Shown: positions 1 through 5,768 of the stretch, piece after piece
Position numbering within the stretch: position 1 is the stretch's first letter
Layout of the letters: every line of letters starts with the position of its first letter
NCBI GenBank assembly: GCA_041481485.1
Contig: JBGPBY010000451.1
Coordinates: 1 to 6,110 of the forward strand
Direction of reading: 5' to 3'
Source: JBGPBY01 sp041481485
GTDB taxonomy: Bacteria > Acidobacteriota > Terriglobia > 20CM-2-55-15
DNA length: 6,110 bases
The notes under the pieces: model-generated
Told to the model about the DNA's origin: nothing
Database searches by the model: none
The model's input: the letters and a program-made list of their open reading frames with translations, nothing else
Made by a program: the position numbers and the translations under genes

Positions 1-633
1 ATCTCGCGACTGTGGGGCGTCGGGCCCAAGACCGAACAACGGTTGCGAAGTCTCGGCATCCAGACTATTGCGGAACTTCGCGCCAGACCCCAATCGGAAC
101 TGGTTCGAATGCTGGGCAACCTTGGCGACCATCTGTATCAATTGTCGTTTGGCCGGGACAGCCGGCCGGTAATCCCGAACTGGGAAGCGAAAACAATCAG
201 CAACGAAACGACATTTGAAGAAGACACTCGGGATCGCGACCTTTTGCTTCGAACGCTCCGCAGATTATCGGAGTCCGTGGGCCGCCGCCTGCGGCGGGAT
301 GACTTGCGGGCCCGGCGAATCACATTGAAGCTTCGGTATGAAGGATTTGAAACACACACCAAACAGAGGTCGCTGAATCGGCCGACTCAAAGTGATGACG
401 AGATCTTCAGCGAAGCCGTCTCGTTGTTGGAACAATTTCCATTGGACCGCAGAGTCCGTCTCATCGGAGTCGGATCCGGCGAACTCACCCGCCACGATCA
501 AACCGCCACCCAACTCGATTTGTTTGGCGACACACCGGAAAAGCGAGACACCCTCGACCGCACCGTCGACGCCATCCGCACAAAGTTCGGCGACGGTTCT
601 CTCCGCCGGGGCTCGCAGCTGAAAGAACGCTGA
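1..633 (+). CDS. dinB: DNA polymerase IV (DinB, Y family), C-terminal part, 5' end outside window
   Basis: Translesion DNA polymerase that extends primers past damaged template bases. The frame is open from base 1, and 210 residues are visible before the TGA at 631-633. The visible part begins in the helix-hairpin-helix thumb region (LWGVGPKTEQRLRSLGI, bases 10-60), which is a strong DinB signature. It continues through the little-finger domain, with SVGRRLRRDDL, RRITLKLRYEGFETHTKQRS and RVRLIGVGSGEL in the family order. A canonical sliding-clamp-binding pentapeptide, QLDLF, is encoded at 511-525. About 35 more residues follow it (DAIRTKFGDGSLRRG), as in many long DinB proteins. The palm and fingers with the catalytic acidic residues lie upstream of the window. 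The apparent TTG start at 43 is internal to the gene. The gene converges on vsr with a 26-base gap. The family call is firm; lack of the catalytic half means activity cannot be judged. Confidence 0.93.
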   Translation: MSRLWGVGPKTEQRLRSLGIQTIAELRARPQSELVRMLGNLGDHLYQLSFGRDSRPVIPNWEAKTISNETTFEEDTRDRDLLLRTLRRLSESVGRRLRRDDLRARRITLKLRYEGFETHTKQRSLNRPTQSDDEIFSEAVSLLEQFPLDRRVRLIGVGSGELTRHDQTATQLDLFGDTPEKRDTLDRTVDAIRTKFGDGSLRRGSQLKER

Positions 634-659
634 CAAAGAATCCAGAGCTTTGACATCGC

Positions 660-1076
660 TCATGAATTCAGAAAATTCAATATGGAATCAGACAAACGTG
701 TTTCGTCTGCAATCTCGCACTCCCAGACCACATGAGTTTTCCAACCCAATTGTCTCAATCCTGAAACTGCTGTTGCGTCGCGCTGTTTATTGCGTTCCAA
801 CTTGGGAATCCAATAGTCCAATCGCGATTTCGGAAGACGAGCAATCTTGCATGAACGAGCCGAATGCCGATGCCAGAAACATCCATGAACGAAAATCGCC
901 TTCTTAAGTTTTGGAAAGATGATATCGGGATGGCCGGGAAGACTCTTGCGATGCAACCGATACCGATAACCCATTCGATGCAATAGCCGCCGGACAAAAA
1001 GTTCCGGATACATCCCCTTGCTTCGAATTCGCCGCATGTTTTCGCTACGGCGTTCCCTGGAAATTGTGTCGGCCAT
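660..1076 (-). CDS. vsr: Very short patch repair (Vsr) T:G mismatch endonuclease
   Basis: Nicks DNA 5' of the T in T:G mismatches produced by deamination of 5-methylcytosine at methyltransferase target sites, so that the original C is restored. The protein has 138 residues, a little shorter than E. coli Vsr (156). Residue numbering matches E. coli almost exactly: E25 in YPELF, catalytic D51 in GHPDIIF, H64 and H69 in VHGCFWHRH, and D100 in NKQRD (E. coli D97). The zinc ligands also appear present: C66, H71, C76 and C120 in WECEI. The ATG at 1076 is well supported, because the frame is closed by a TGA nine bases upstream and the N-terminus MADTISRERRSENMRRI parallels the E. coli start. It is the last gene of the cassette, 31 bases after the HNH gene. 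An imperfect palindrome sits immediately before its start codon, and no clear Shine-Dalgarno is seen. All key residues are present, so an active enzyme is likely. Confidence 0.96.
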   Translation of the reverse strand: MADTISRERRSENMRRIRSKGMYPELFVRRLLHRMGYRYRLHRKSLPGHPDIIFPKLKKAIFVHGCFWHRHSARSCKIARLPKSRLDYWIPKLERNKQRDATAVSGLRQLGWKTHVVWECEIADETRLSDSILNFLNS

Positions 1077-1079
1077 TCT

Positions 1080-1103
1080 GGATCAGATTTTAAATCTCGA
1101 TCC
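1080..1103 (-). promoter_or_regulatory. Imperfect palindrome directly before the vsr start codon
   Basis: In the 31-base spacer between the HNH stop and the vsr ATG, GGATC (1080-1084) pairs with GATCC (1099-1103), and AGATTT (1085-1090) pairs with AAATCT (1092-1097). One base (1098) is left as a bulge, and the centre is one base. It ends three bases from the vsr ATG, where a ribosome binding site would be. It could act as a mRNA hairpin that limits vsr translation unless it is coupled to the HNH gene, or as a dimeric protein operator. The structure is seen; the function is inferred. The tiny centre means that a real RNA hairpin would have to open one or two inner pairs. Confidence 0.35.
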
Positions 1104-1107
1104 GCTT

Positions 1108-1920
1108 TCATTCAAAGCGGGGAAGATTGGCGGCTTCCTTTTTCATTTCCCCCAGCACGACGGTGTCATCGTGGCGTCTCGCCTCTTCAAATCGCCGGAG
1201 CCATTTTGTTGGATTCGGCGGCCACTCTGTAAATCTCCGAAGTGTGTACGAAGACTGGACGCGGCCATTCGCCATTTTTTGCCTTGAGGCAACGATAACC
1301 CAATTCAGATAGCGAAGTTCGCGCAGCCGTTTATGCCAATCATCCTGATCTCTTGCGACGAATTCGATGAAGAAACTGGATGTCGAGTTGCCAATGCCCA
1401 CCCCTTTAAGGAGTTCACCAATCCGAACATGAACGCTTTCACAAACCATAGCCCGGCGAATTGCCGGGCTATCCATGGACGCAAACAAGTTCTTCTTCCC
1501 ATGATTGCATTTCTCGCAAATCGCCCAGAGGTTGTCCGGAGATGTTTTTCCTCCCCAGTCTCGGGGAATCTTGTGATCGATGACGAGAGTGATTTGATGG
1601 CGTTCAATCGTCTGGCCGCACATCTGGCAACGGCCATGCGCGGAGTGAAGTGCAAGGGTCCGAAGCCGGGAACTGATGGGCTCCGCATCCAGGGGATTGG
1701 CCTTCTCTCCACGAAATACGTAAAGGATTCGGCTGCCTTCTCTCTTCTTATCGATGATGTAGAACTGATGCAGGTCTCTGCGGCGGCGTCCAAATTGTGA
1801 CTGCTCTTCAGGGGGAATATTCAGAAGTTTTCGGATATCGCCTTCTGAGATCCCTTCCGGGTGTTGTTTCATCACATCGAGAATCTGTTCGTGAATGCGG
1901 TAGAGACGAGATTTAACCAT
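1108..1920 (-). CDS. HNH endonuclease, probable restriction enzyme of the cassette
   Basis: Predicted double-strand DNA endonuclease of 270 residues. Residues 1-70 look like a winged helix (IHEQILDVMKQHPEGISEGD, then GRRRRDLHQFYIID and RILYVFRG). A zinc-stabilised HNH nuclease domain spans about residues 90-148: CQMC (C98, C101), then VIDHKIPRDWGG with H116, N130 in DNLWAICEKC, and the second pair C135/C138, ending CNHGKKNLFAS. A further region, about residues 185-232 (DDWHKRLRELRYLNWVIV to SYTLRRF), resembles a second winged helix that may read DNA. The gene lies between a C5-cytosine methyltransferase and vsr in one transcription direction, which makes a cognate type II restriction enzyme the best reading. 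A modification-dependent nuclease is the alternative. The ATG at 1920 is used, with only a weak ribosome site. Its target sequence cannot be read from the protein. Codons 150-158 contain a perfect 10-bp inverted repeat. Confidence 0.88.
   Translation of the reverse strand: MVKSRLYRIHEQILDVMKQHPEGISEGDIRKLLNIPPEEQSQFGRRRRDLHQFYIIDKKREGSRILYVFRGEKANPLDAEPISSRLRTLALHSAHGRCQMCGQTIERHQITLVIDHKIPRDWGGKTSPDNLWAICEKCNHGKKNLFASMDSPAIRRAMVCESVHVRIGELLKGVGIGNSTSSFFIEFVARDQDDWHKRLRELRYLNWVIVASRQKMANGRVQSSYTLRRFTEWPPNPTKWLRRFEEARRHDDTVVLGEMKKEAANLPRFE
1448..1472. repeat. Perfect 10-bp inverted repeat inside the HNH gene
   Basis: ATAGCCCGGC (1448-1457) and GCCGGGCTAT (1463-1472) are exact reverse complements around the 5-base loop GAATT. 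The structure falls in codons 150-158 of the HNH gene, in the linker just after the nuclease domain (DSPAIRRAM). The right arm resembles the right side of the hairpin downstream of hrpB (GCCGGGGGCTAT at 5626-5637). It may be a chance of codon choice, since the protein text around it reads as normal family sequence. Confidence 0.6.
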
Positions 1921-1952
1921 CGTCTGGATTTGTGGAAGAGTCGCGGCACATT

Positions 1953-2906
1953 TTAGCTGGCGTACTCGAGCTCCTTTTGCGTGAGGCAGGCAAACAGCCG
2001 CTTTCCGACGGCTTTCGCTACTGGAGCAGGAAATGCATTTCCGACCTGGCGGTAGGCTGCAGTTTTACCTCCGGAAATTGTCCATGAATCTGGGAAACCC
2101 TGAAGCCGAGCGACCATTGGAACGGTGAGTCGAGGCATTCCAACAAATGTTTTCTCGGGTGGAAGGTCGGCAATTCCCAGTCCGTCTACACCAAGTTTTG
2201 CCCAAGCCTGTCTGGCTCTTGTTGGTCCCAGGTCCGGACCTCCATGTTTGAGAGATCCTCCGACAATTGTGGGGGCAATATCATTCGCCAACTTCTTCCA
2301 GGCACCGAGTCCTTTCCATCCACGCACAGACATAAGATCGCTCAGCACTTCTCCTACGGTCAGCGGGGCACTATCCAGCGGCTCGGGCCATTGAAAGTTT
2401 TCAAATGTCTCTTTGCGAAGCGCGACGAACAGAAACCTTGGACGAAGCTGAGGAACTCCAAACTCTGAGGCATTCAGCAGACGCCAGTCCGTCAGATATC
2501 CAAGCCTTTGAATAGACTTGGAAATCGATTGTCGGTAGTCGTCAAACGCACGTTCCTTCAAACCTTTCACGTTCTCGATAAAGACGGCATTGGGACGGAT
2601 CTCATCCACTAGCCGTATTGCCGCCGGAAAAAGATCGCGCTCGTCTCCCCTCCCAAGTTGCTTTCCTGCAATTGAGAATGGCGGACATGGGACTCCACCA
2701 CAAAGCAGATCGACACCCTTATATGGCCGGCCGTCGAAGACATTAACGTCCGCCTGAATTACATTCCAATTCGGCCGGTTCAAACGCAGTGTGGCGCAAC
2801 AATGAGCGCTTTGCTCGATCAGAGCTACATGTTCAAACCCTGCCTGTTCGAGTCCAATCGCCTGTCCGCCCGCCCCCGCACAAATTTCGAGCGAAGTTAA
2901 CTTCAT
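1953..2906 (-). CDS. DNA (cytosine-5-)-methyltransferase (Dcm/type II M protein)
   Basis: Transfers a methyl group from S-adenosylmethionine to carbon 5 of a target cytosine. Counted from the ATG at 2906 it has 317 residues, with the motifs in order. Motif I is SLEICAGAGGQAIGL (5-19). Motif IV is GGVPCPPFS with catalytic C74; it has PCPPFS rather than the common PCQxFS. Motif VI is ENVKGL (111-116) and motif VIII is QLRPRFLFVAL (153-163). A target-recognition region of about 90 residues (170-258) contains GGSLKHGGPDLGPTRARQAW. Motif IX is RLTVPMVARLQGFPDSW (259-275) and motif X is YRQVGNAFPAPVAKAVG (285-301). An upstream TTG at 2960 would add 18 residues that do not look like the family, so the ATG is preferred. 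It is the first gene of the minus-strand cassette, 32 bases before the HNH gene. The methylated sequence cannot be deduced here. All catalytic motifs are intact. Confidence 0.95.
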   Translation of the reverse strand: MKLTSLEICAGAGGQAIGLEQAGFEHVALIEQSAHCCATLRLNRPNWNVIQADVNVFDGRPYKGVDLLCGGVPCPPFSIAGKQLGRGDERDLFPAAIRLVDEIRPNAVFIENVKGLKERAFDDYRQSISKSIQRLGYLTDWRLLNASEFGVPQLRPRFLFVALRKETFENFQWPEPLDSAPLTVGEVLSDLMSVRGWKGLGAWKKLANDIAPTIVGGSLKHGGPDLGPTRARQAWAKLGVDGLGIADLPPEKTFVGMPRLTVPMVARLQGFPDSWTISGGKTAAYRQVGNAFPAPVAKAVGKRLFACLTQKELEYAS

Positions 2907-3019
2907 ACCAGTCGCTAGTGTGCATTGGAATCTGGACGGTTCAGGTCCTAAAACGGACAATCAGATACGACGTCATTTCCTCGTCACACAGAAGGAGTGT
3001 GCTATTCATATCGAGTCTC
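2907..3019. promoter_or_regulatory. Divergent intergenic region between the methyltransferase and hrpB
   Basis: This 113-base gap must hold the promoters of both the minus-strand cassette and hrpB. No convincing -35/-10 pair stands out on either strand. The visible elements are a purine-rich AAGGAG (2992-2997), a GACGTC palindrome (2969-2974), and a short GTCC/GGAC inverted repeat (2945-2948 and 2955-2958). No gene for a controller (C) protein is seen next to the cassette, so how the methyltransferase is regulated is unknown. The role is assigned from position, not from recognised motifs. Confidence 0.45.
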
Positions 3020-5590
3020 ATGACGGAAAGACTTCCCATTTACGAGATTGAGGATGACCTCATCACATCGCTCCAGGTAAACCGTCGTCTGGTATTGCAG
3101 GCGCCCACCGGTTCTGGCAAGTCGACACAGATTCCGCAAATGCTGTTGAAACACGGGCTGCTCGGAACCGGCCAGGCCGTGATTCTTCAACCTCGAAGGC
3201 TGGCTGCCCGGCTATTGGCATCGCGCGTCGCCCAGGAACTCGGTGTGGAGATCGGCAAGGAAGTCGGCTATCAGGTGCGGTTCGAAAATGCCACAAGTGC
3301 GCAGACTCGAATCAAGTTTGAAACCGAAGGCATTTTGCTGCGGCAGCTCATTCAGGATCCGTCGCTGAATGGCATTCAGGCGATCCTCTTCGATGAATTT
3401 CACGAACGCCATGTGTACGGCGACATCACACTGGCCCGCGCACTGGATATTCAGGAAGAACGCCGACCTGATCTCATCATCATCGTGATGTCGGCAACGC
3501 TCGATGCCGGATCGCTGCAAAAATACATGCAGCCATGCGTGACGTTGACTTCGACCGGCCGAACGTTTCCGGTAACGGTCGAGTATCTTCCAAACCGGCT
3601 CACTGCCAATTCGCCTCCGGTCTGGGAGCTTGCCGCCGATGCATTTTCCAGATTCGCCAGAAAGGAAAGTCCTGGAGACGTGCTCGTGTTCATGCCTGGC
3701 GGATATGAGATCGCCCGAACCATCGATTCCATTCGAAGGACAAAGGAGTCGCGGGGATACATTCTCCTGCCCTTGCATGGTGAGCTCGCTGCGCGAGACC
3801 AGGACGCTGCGGTGGCCCGATACGATTCACCCAAAATCATTGTCGCGACCAACGTTGCCGAGACCTCGATCACGATTGAGGGAATCCGGCTTGTGATTGA
3901 CAGCGGACTGGCGAGAATTCCACGACATGATCCGCACCGCGGAATCAACACATTGCTCATCGAGAGAATCAGCCGCGCCAGCGCCGACCAGCGCACGGGA
4001 CGAGCCGGACGCACCGAAGCGGGACACTGCATCCGCCTGTGGTCCGCGGCCGAGCATGCCGAGCGGGCCGCGCAGGAACTGCCGGAAATCAAACGCCTCG
4101 ATCTTGCGGAAATCGTTCTGACTCTCAAAGCCGCCGGCATTCGCGATCTCAGAAAGTTTCGCTGGCTCGAGTCGCCTGGGGAAACTCCTCTGCTACGTGC
4201 AGAAGAGCTCCTGCTGGATCTGGGTGCGTTGAAACAAACGGACACTATCCGTGAAATTACGCCGAGAGGCCACCGGATGCTGGCCTTCCCGATACATCCT
4301 CGATATTCGAGGATGCTGATTGCTGCACAGGAATCCGACTGCGTTTACGAAGCCTTCCTCGTGGTTGCACTGACACAAGGACGTGATCTGGTAATTCGCA
4401 ATGTGGATCGAAGCGTCGAATCTTCCCGCGAGAGTCTCTTTGAGGACCTCAACCATCACGCATCTTCCGATTTTCAGATTTTGATTCGTGCGTGGAATTT
4501 CGCAGTCGCCAATGAGTTTCGGCTGGATACTCTCCGGCAATTCGGAATTCATGGGGTCACCGCACGGCAAGTCGGACCGCTTCTGGAGCAGTTCCTCCGA
4601 ATTGCACGCAGCGAGGGACTGACGATTCGAGTCCCGGACGGCAGCATTGAATCCGATGCTTCGGAACCTCTGAGAAAATGCATCCTGATCGGGTTCAGCG
4701 ACCGTGTGGCCCATCGCATTGATGAAGGTACTTTCCGCTGTGAACTGGTTCATGGCCGAAGAGCCACCCTCGCACGGGAGAGCGTGGTGAAAGATAGTTC
4801 CCTGCTGGTCGCCGCAGAAATTCGCGAAATTGGCGGCCGCCAGGGCGAGGTCCAGACGATTCTCTCCCTTGCGACATCCATTCCAGTGGAATGGCTGTAC
4901 GAATTGTTTCCACAGGAAATGGTTTCGGATGTGCACGTGGAGTTTGATTCCGCCTCAAGAAGCGTGAAGGCGTCGAGTATGGTTCGCTTTCGCGATCTGG
5001 CCGTTTCGCAACGTAAACTGGATTCGCCACCGGCCGGCGATGCAGCACGACTGCTTGCGGAAGAAATCACTTCGGGCCGGCTGGAACTGCCTCGATGGGA
5101 TCACAGCGTTGTCCAATGGATCCTGCGGTTGAACCAGCTCAGTCAATGGTGTCCGGATTTGCAGCTTCCGCCAATACAGGCGGAAGACAAGCGGCATATC
5201 ATCGAACAACTTTGTTTTGGAGCTTCGAGCTACCGGGAGATCCGCGACCGCGATGTTCAAATGGCCGTTCGATCGTGGTTGTCGGCAGAGCAGCGGGCTC
5301 TGCTGGATAAACACGCGCCTGAACGAGTATCGCTATCGAATGGGCGGACGCCCAAAGTGACTTACGTCGAAGGTGGATCGCCGTTCATATCCTTGCGCAT
5401 TCAGGAACTGTTCGGAGTAACGCGAATTCCAGCCATTGCGCTGGGCCGCATGCCGCTGAGTGTGCACATTCTCGCGCCGAGCATGCGTCCGGTACAAGTG
5501 ACCCAGGATCTGGCAAACTTCTGGACAGAGCACTATCCGAAAATCAAATCGGAGCTGCAGCGGAAGTATCCGAAGCATGAGTGGAAGTAG
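3020..5590 (+). CDS. hrpB: ATP-dependent helicase HrpB (DEAH/RHA family)
   Basis: Large predicted ATP-dependent RNA helicase, 856 residues from the ATG at 3020; HrpB proteins are usually about 810-850. Helicase motifs are in order: Walker A APTGSGKST (28-36), the HrpB-typical Walker B variant DEFHER (125-130), motif III MSAT (157-160), VATNVAETSITIEG (275-288), and motif VI QRTGRAGR (324-331). An HA2-like helical region follows (about 360-440). The C-terminus carries the HrpB signature RPVQVTQDLANFW (823-835) and ends YPKHEWK. The frame stays open upstream to 2789, but that extension would overlap the methyltransferase antisense and is unlike the family. The start is slightly uncertain: the AAGGAG at 2992-2997 is 22 bases from the ATG, and only one base from an in-frame GTG at 2999. 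No partner gene is visible. The cellular role of HrpB is poorly known in most bacteria. Confidence 0.96.
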   Translation: MTERLPIYEIEDDLITSLQVNRRLVLQAPTGSGKSTQIPQMLLKHGLLGTGQAVILQPRRLAARLLASRVAQELGVEIGKEVGYQVRFENATSAQTRIKFETEGILLRQLIQDPSLNGIQAILFDEFHERHVYGDITLARALDIQEERRPDLIIIVMSATLDAGSLQKYMQPCVTLTSTGRTFPVTVEYLPNRLTANSPPVWELAADAFSRFARKESPGDVLVFMPGGYEIARTIDSIRRTKESRGYILLPLHGELAARDQDAAVARYDSPKIIVATNVAETSITIEGIRLVIDSGLARIPRHDPHRGINTLLIERISRASADQRTGRAGRTEAGHCIRLWSAAEHAERAAQELPEIKRLDLAEIVLTLKAAGIRDLRKFRWLESPGETPLLRAEELLLDLGALKQTDTIREITPRGHRMLAFPIHPRYSRMLIAAQESDCVYEAFLVVALTQGRDLVIRNVDRSVESSRESLFEDLNHHASSDFQILIRAWNFAVANEFRLDTLRQFGIHGVTARQVGPLLEQFLRIARSEGLTIRVPDGSIESDASEPLRKCILIGFSDRVAHRIDEGTFRCELVHGRRATLARESVVKDSSLLVAAEIREIGGRQGEVQTILSLATSIPVEWLYELFPQEMVSDVHVEFDSASRSVKASSMVRFRDLAVSQRKLDSPPAGDAARLLAEEITSGRLELPRWDHSVVQWILRLNQLSQWCPDLQLPPIQAEDKRHIIEQLCFGASSYREIRDRDVQMAVRSWLSAEQRALLDKHAPERVSLSNGRTPKVTYVEGGSPFISLRIQELFGVTRIPAIALGRMPLSVHILAPSMRPVQVTQDLANFWTEHYPKIKSELQRKYPKHEWK
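4295..4315. repeat. Perfect 9-bp inverted repeat inside hrpB
   Basis: CATCCTCGA (4295-4303) and TCGAGGATG (4307-4315) are exact reverse complements with a TAT loop. It lies in codons for the HPRYSRML stretch, which resembles a conserved HrpB segment, so protein constraint plus codon choice is the likely cause. No regulatory role can be supported. Confidence 0.5.
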
Positions 5591-5592
5591 GT

Positions 5593-5670
5593 GGGGACTG
5601 TCGTCAACTGTGTCCCCCGGCTGACGCCGGGGGCTATTGGACTGTCGCCGCTACGCGGCTTGGAACCCGT
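5593..5670. repeat. GC-rich hairpin module downstream of hrpB
   Basis: Two hairpins follow the hrpB stop codon. The first has CCCCCGGC (5614-5621) and GCCGGGGG (5626-5633) around TGAC. The second has GCCGC (5647-5651) and GCGGC (5655-5659) around TAC. An alternative fold pairs GGGGAC (5593-5598) with GTCCCC (5612-5617), which competes with the first hairpin for the same C run. The sequence GACTGTCG occurs twice, at 5596 and 5640. The first hairpin could stop or stabilise the 3' end of hrpB mRNA, but no T run follows, so a classical intrinsic terminator is not claimed. It looks like part of a dispersed intergenic repeat. Confidence 0.6.
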
Positions 5671-5671
5671 C

Positions 5672-5748
5672 CGACTGTAGGCGCGGTCTATGACCGCGCA
5701 CAATCTCTCGCCTGAATATTGCGCGGTCATAGACCGCGCCTACAGTCG
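5672..5748. repeat. 29-bp perfect inverted repeat made of two nested palindromes
   Basis: The left arm 5672-5700 and right arm 5720-5748 are exact reverse complements over 29 bases, with a 19-base loop (5701-5719). Each arm is also a hairpin by itself: GCGCGGTC (5681-5688) and GACCGCGC (5692-5699) around TAT on the left, and the same arms at 5721-5728 and 5732-5739 around ATA on the right. The DNA or RNA can therefore form either two short hairpins or one long one. The element sits between the convergent ends of hrpB and the TPMT-like gene. It could act as a bidirectional transcription barrier, or be a small non-autonomous mobile repeat of the REP/BIME kind. The structure is certain; its class is inferred. 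Confidence 0.85.
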
Positions 5749-5768
5749 CGGGAATCAGAACAGGAATC

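Noticed and set aside
282..297. CCGCCGC/GCGGCGG inverted repeat in dinB
   Set aside because: It encodes the arginine-rich GRRLRRDD stretch of the little-finger domain, the loop is only two bases, and codon choice explains it.
634..652. CAAAG/CTTTG inverted repeat between the dinB and vsr stop codons as a terminator
   Set aside because: The stem is only 5 bases with a 9-base loop and has no T run on either strand.
1333..1800. 155-residue plus-strand open frame opposite the HNH gene
   Set aside because: It is the antisense shadow of a gene with clear HNH motifs and shows no recognisable domain.
2125..2394. 89-residue plus-strand open frame opposite the methyltransferase
   Set aside because: It is antisense of the target-recognition region and motif IX, with low-complexity composition and no known domain.
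2789..3019. 77-residue N-terminal extension of the hrpB frame
   Set aside because: It overlaps the methyltransferase N-terminus antisense, is unlike HrpB N-termini, and family sequence begins only at the ATG at 3020.
3451..4245. 264-residue minus-strand open frame opposite hrpB
   Set aside because: It is serine- and arginine-rich antisense of conserved helicase motifs, which is typical of a shadow frame.
4193..4936. 247-residue minus-strand open frame opposite hrpB
   Set aside because: It is antisense of the hrpB middle region, with no domain signature and no plausible operon context.
5672..5748. CRISPR repeat or tRNA interpretation of the palindromic block
   Set aside because: There are only two core copies in inverted orientation, with no regular spacers and no cloverleaf or acceptor-stem pattern.
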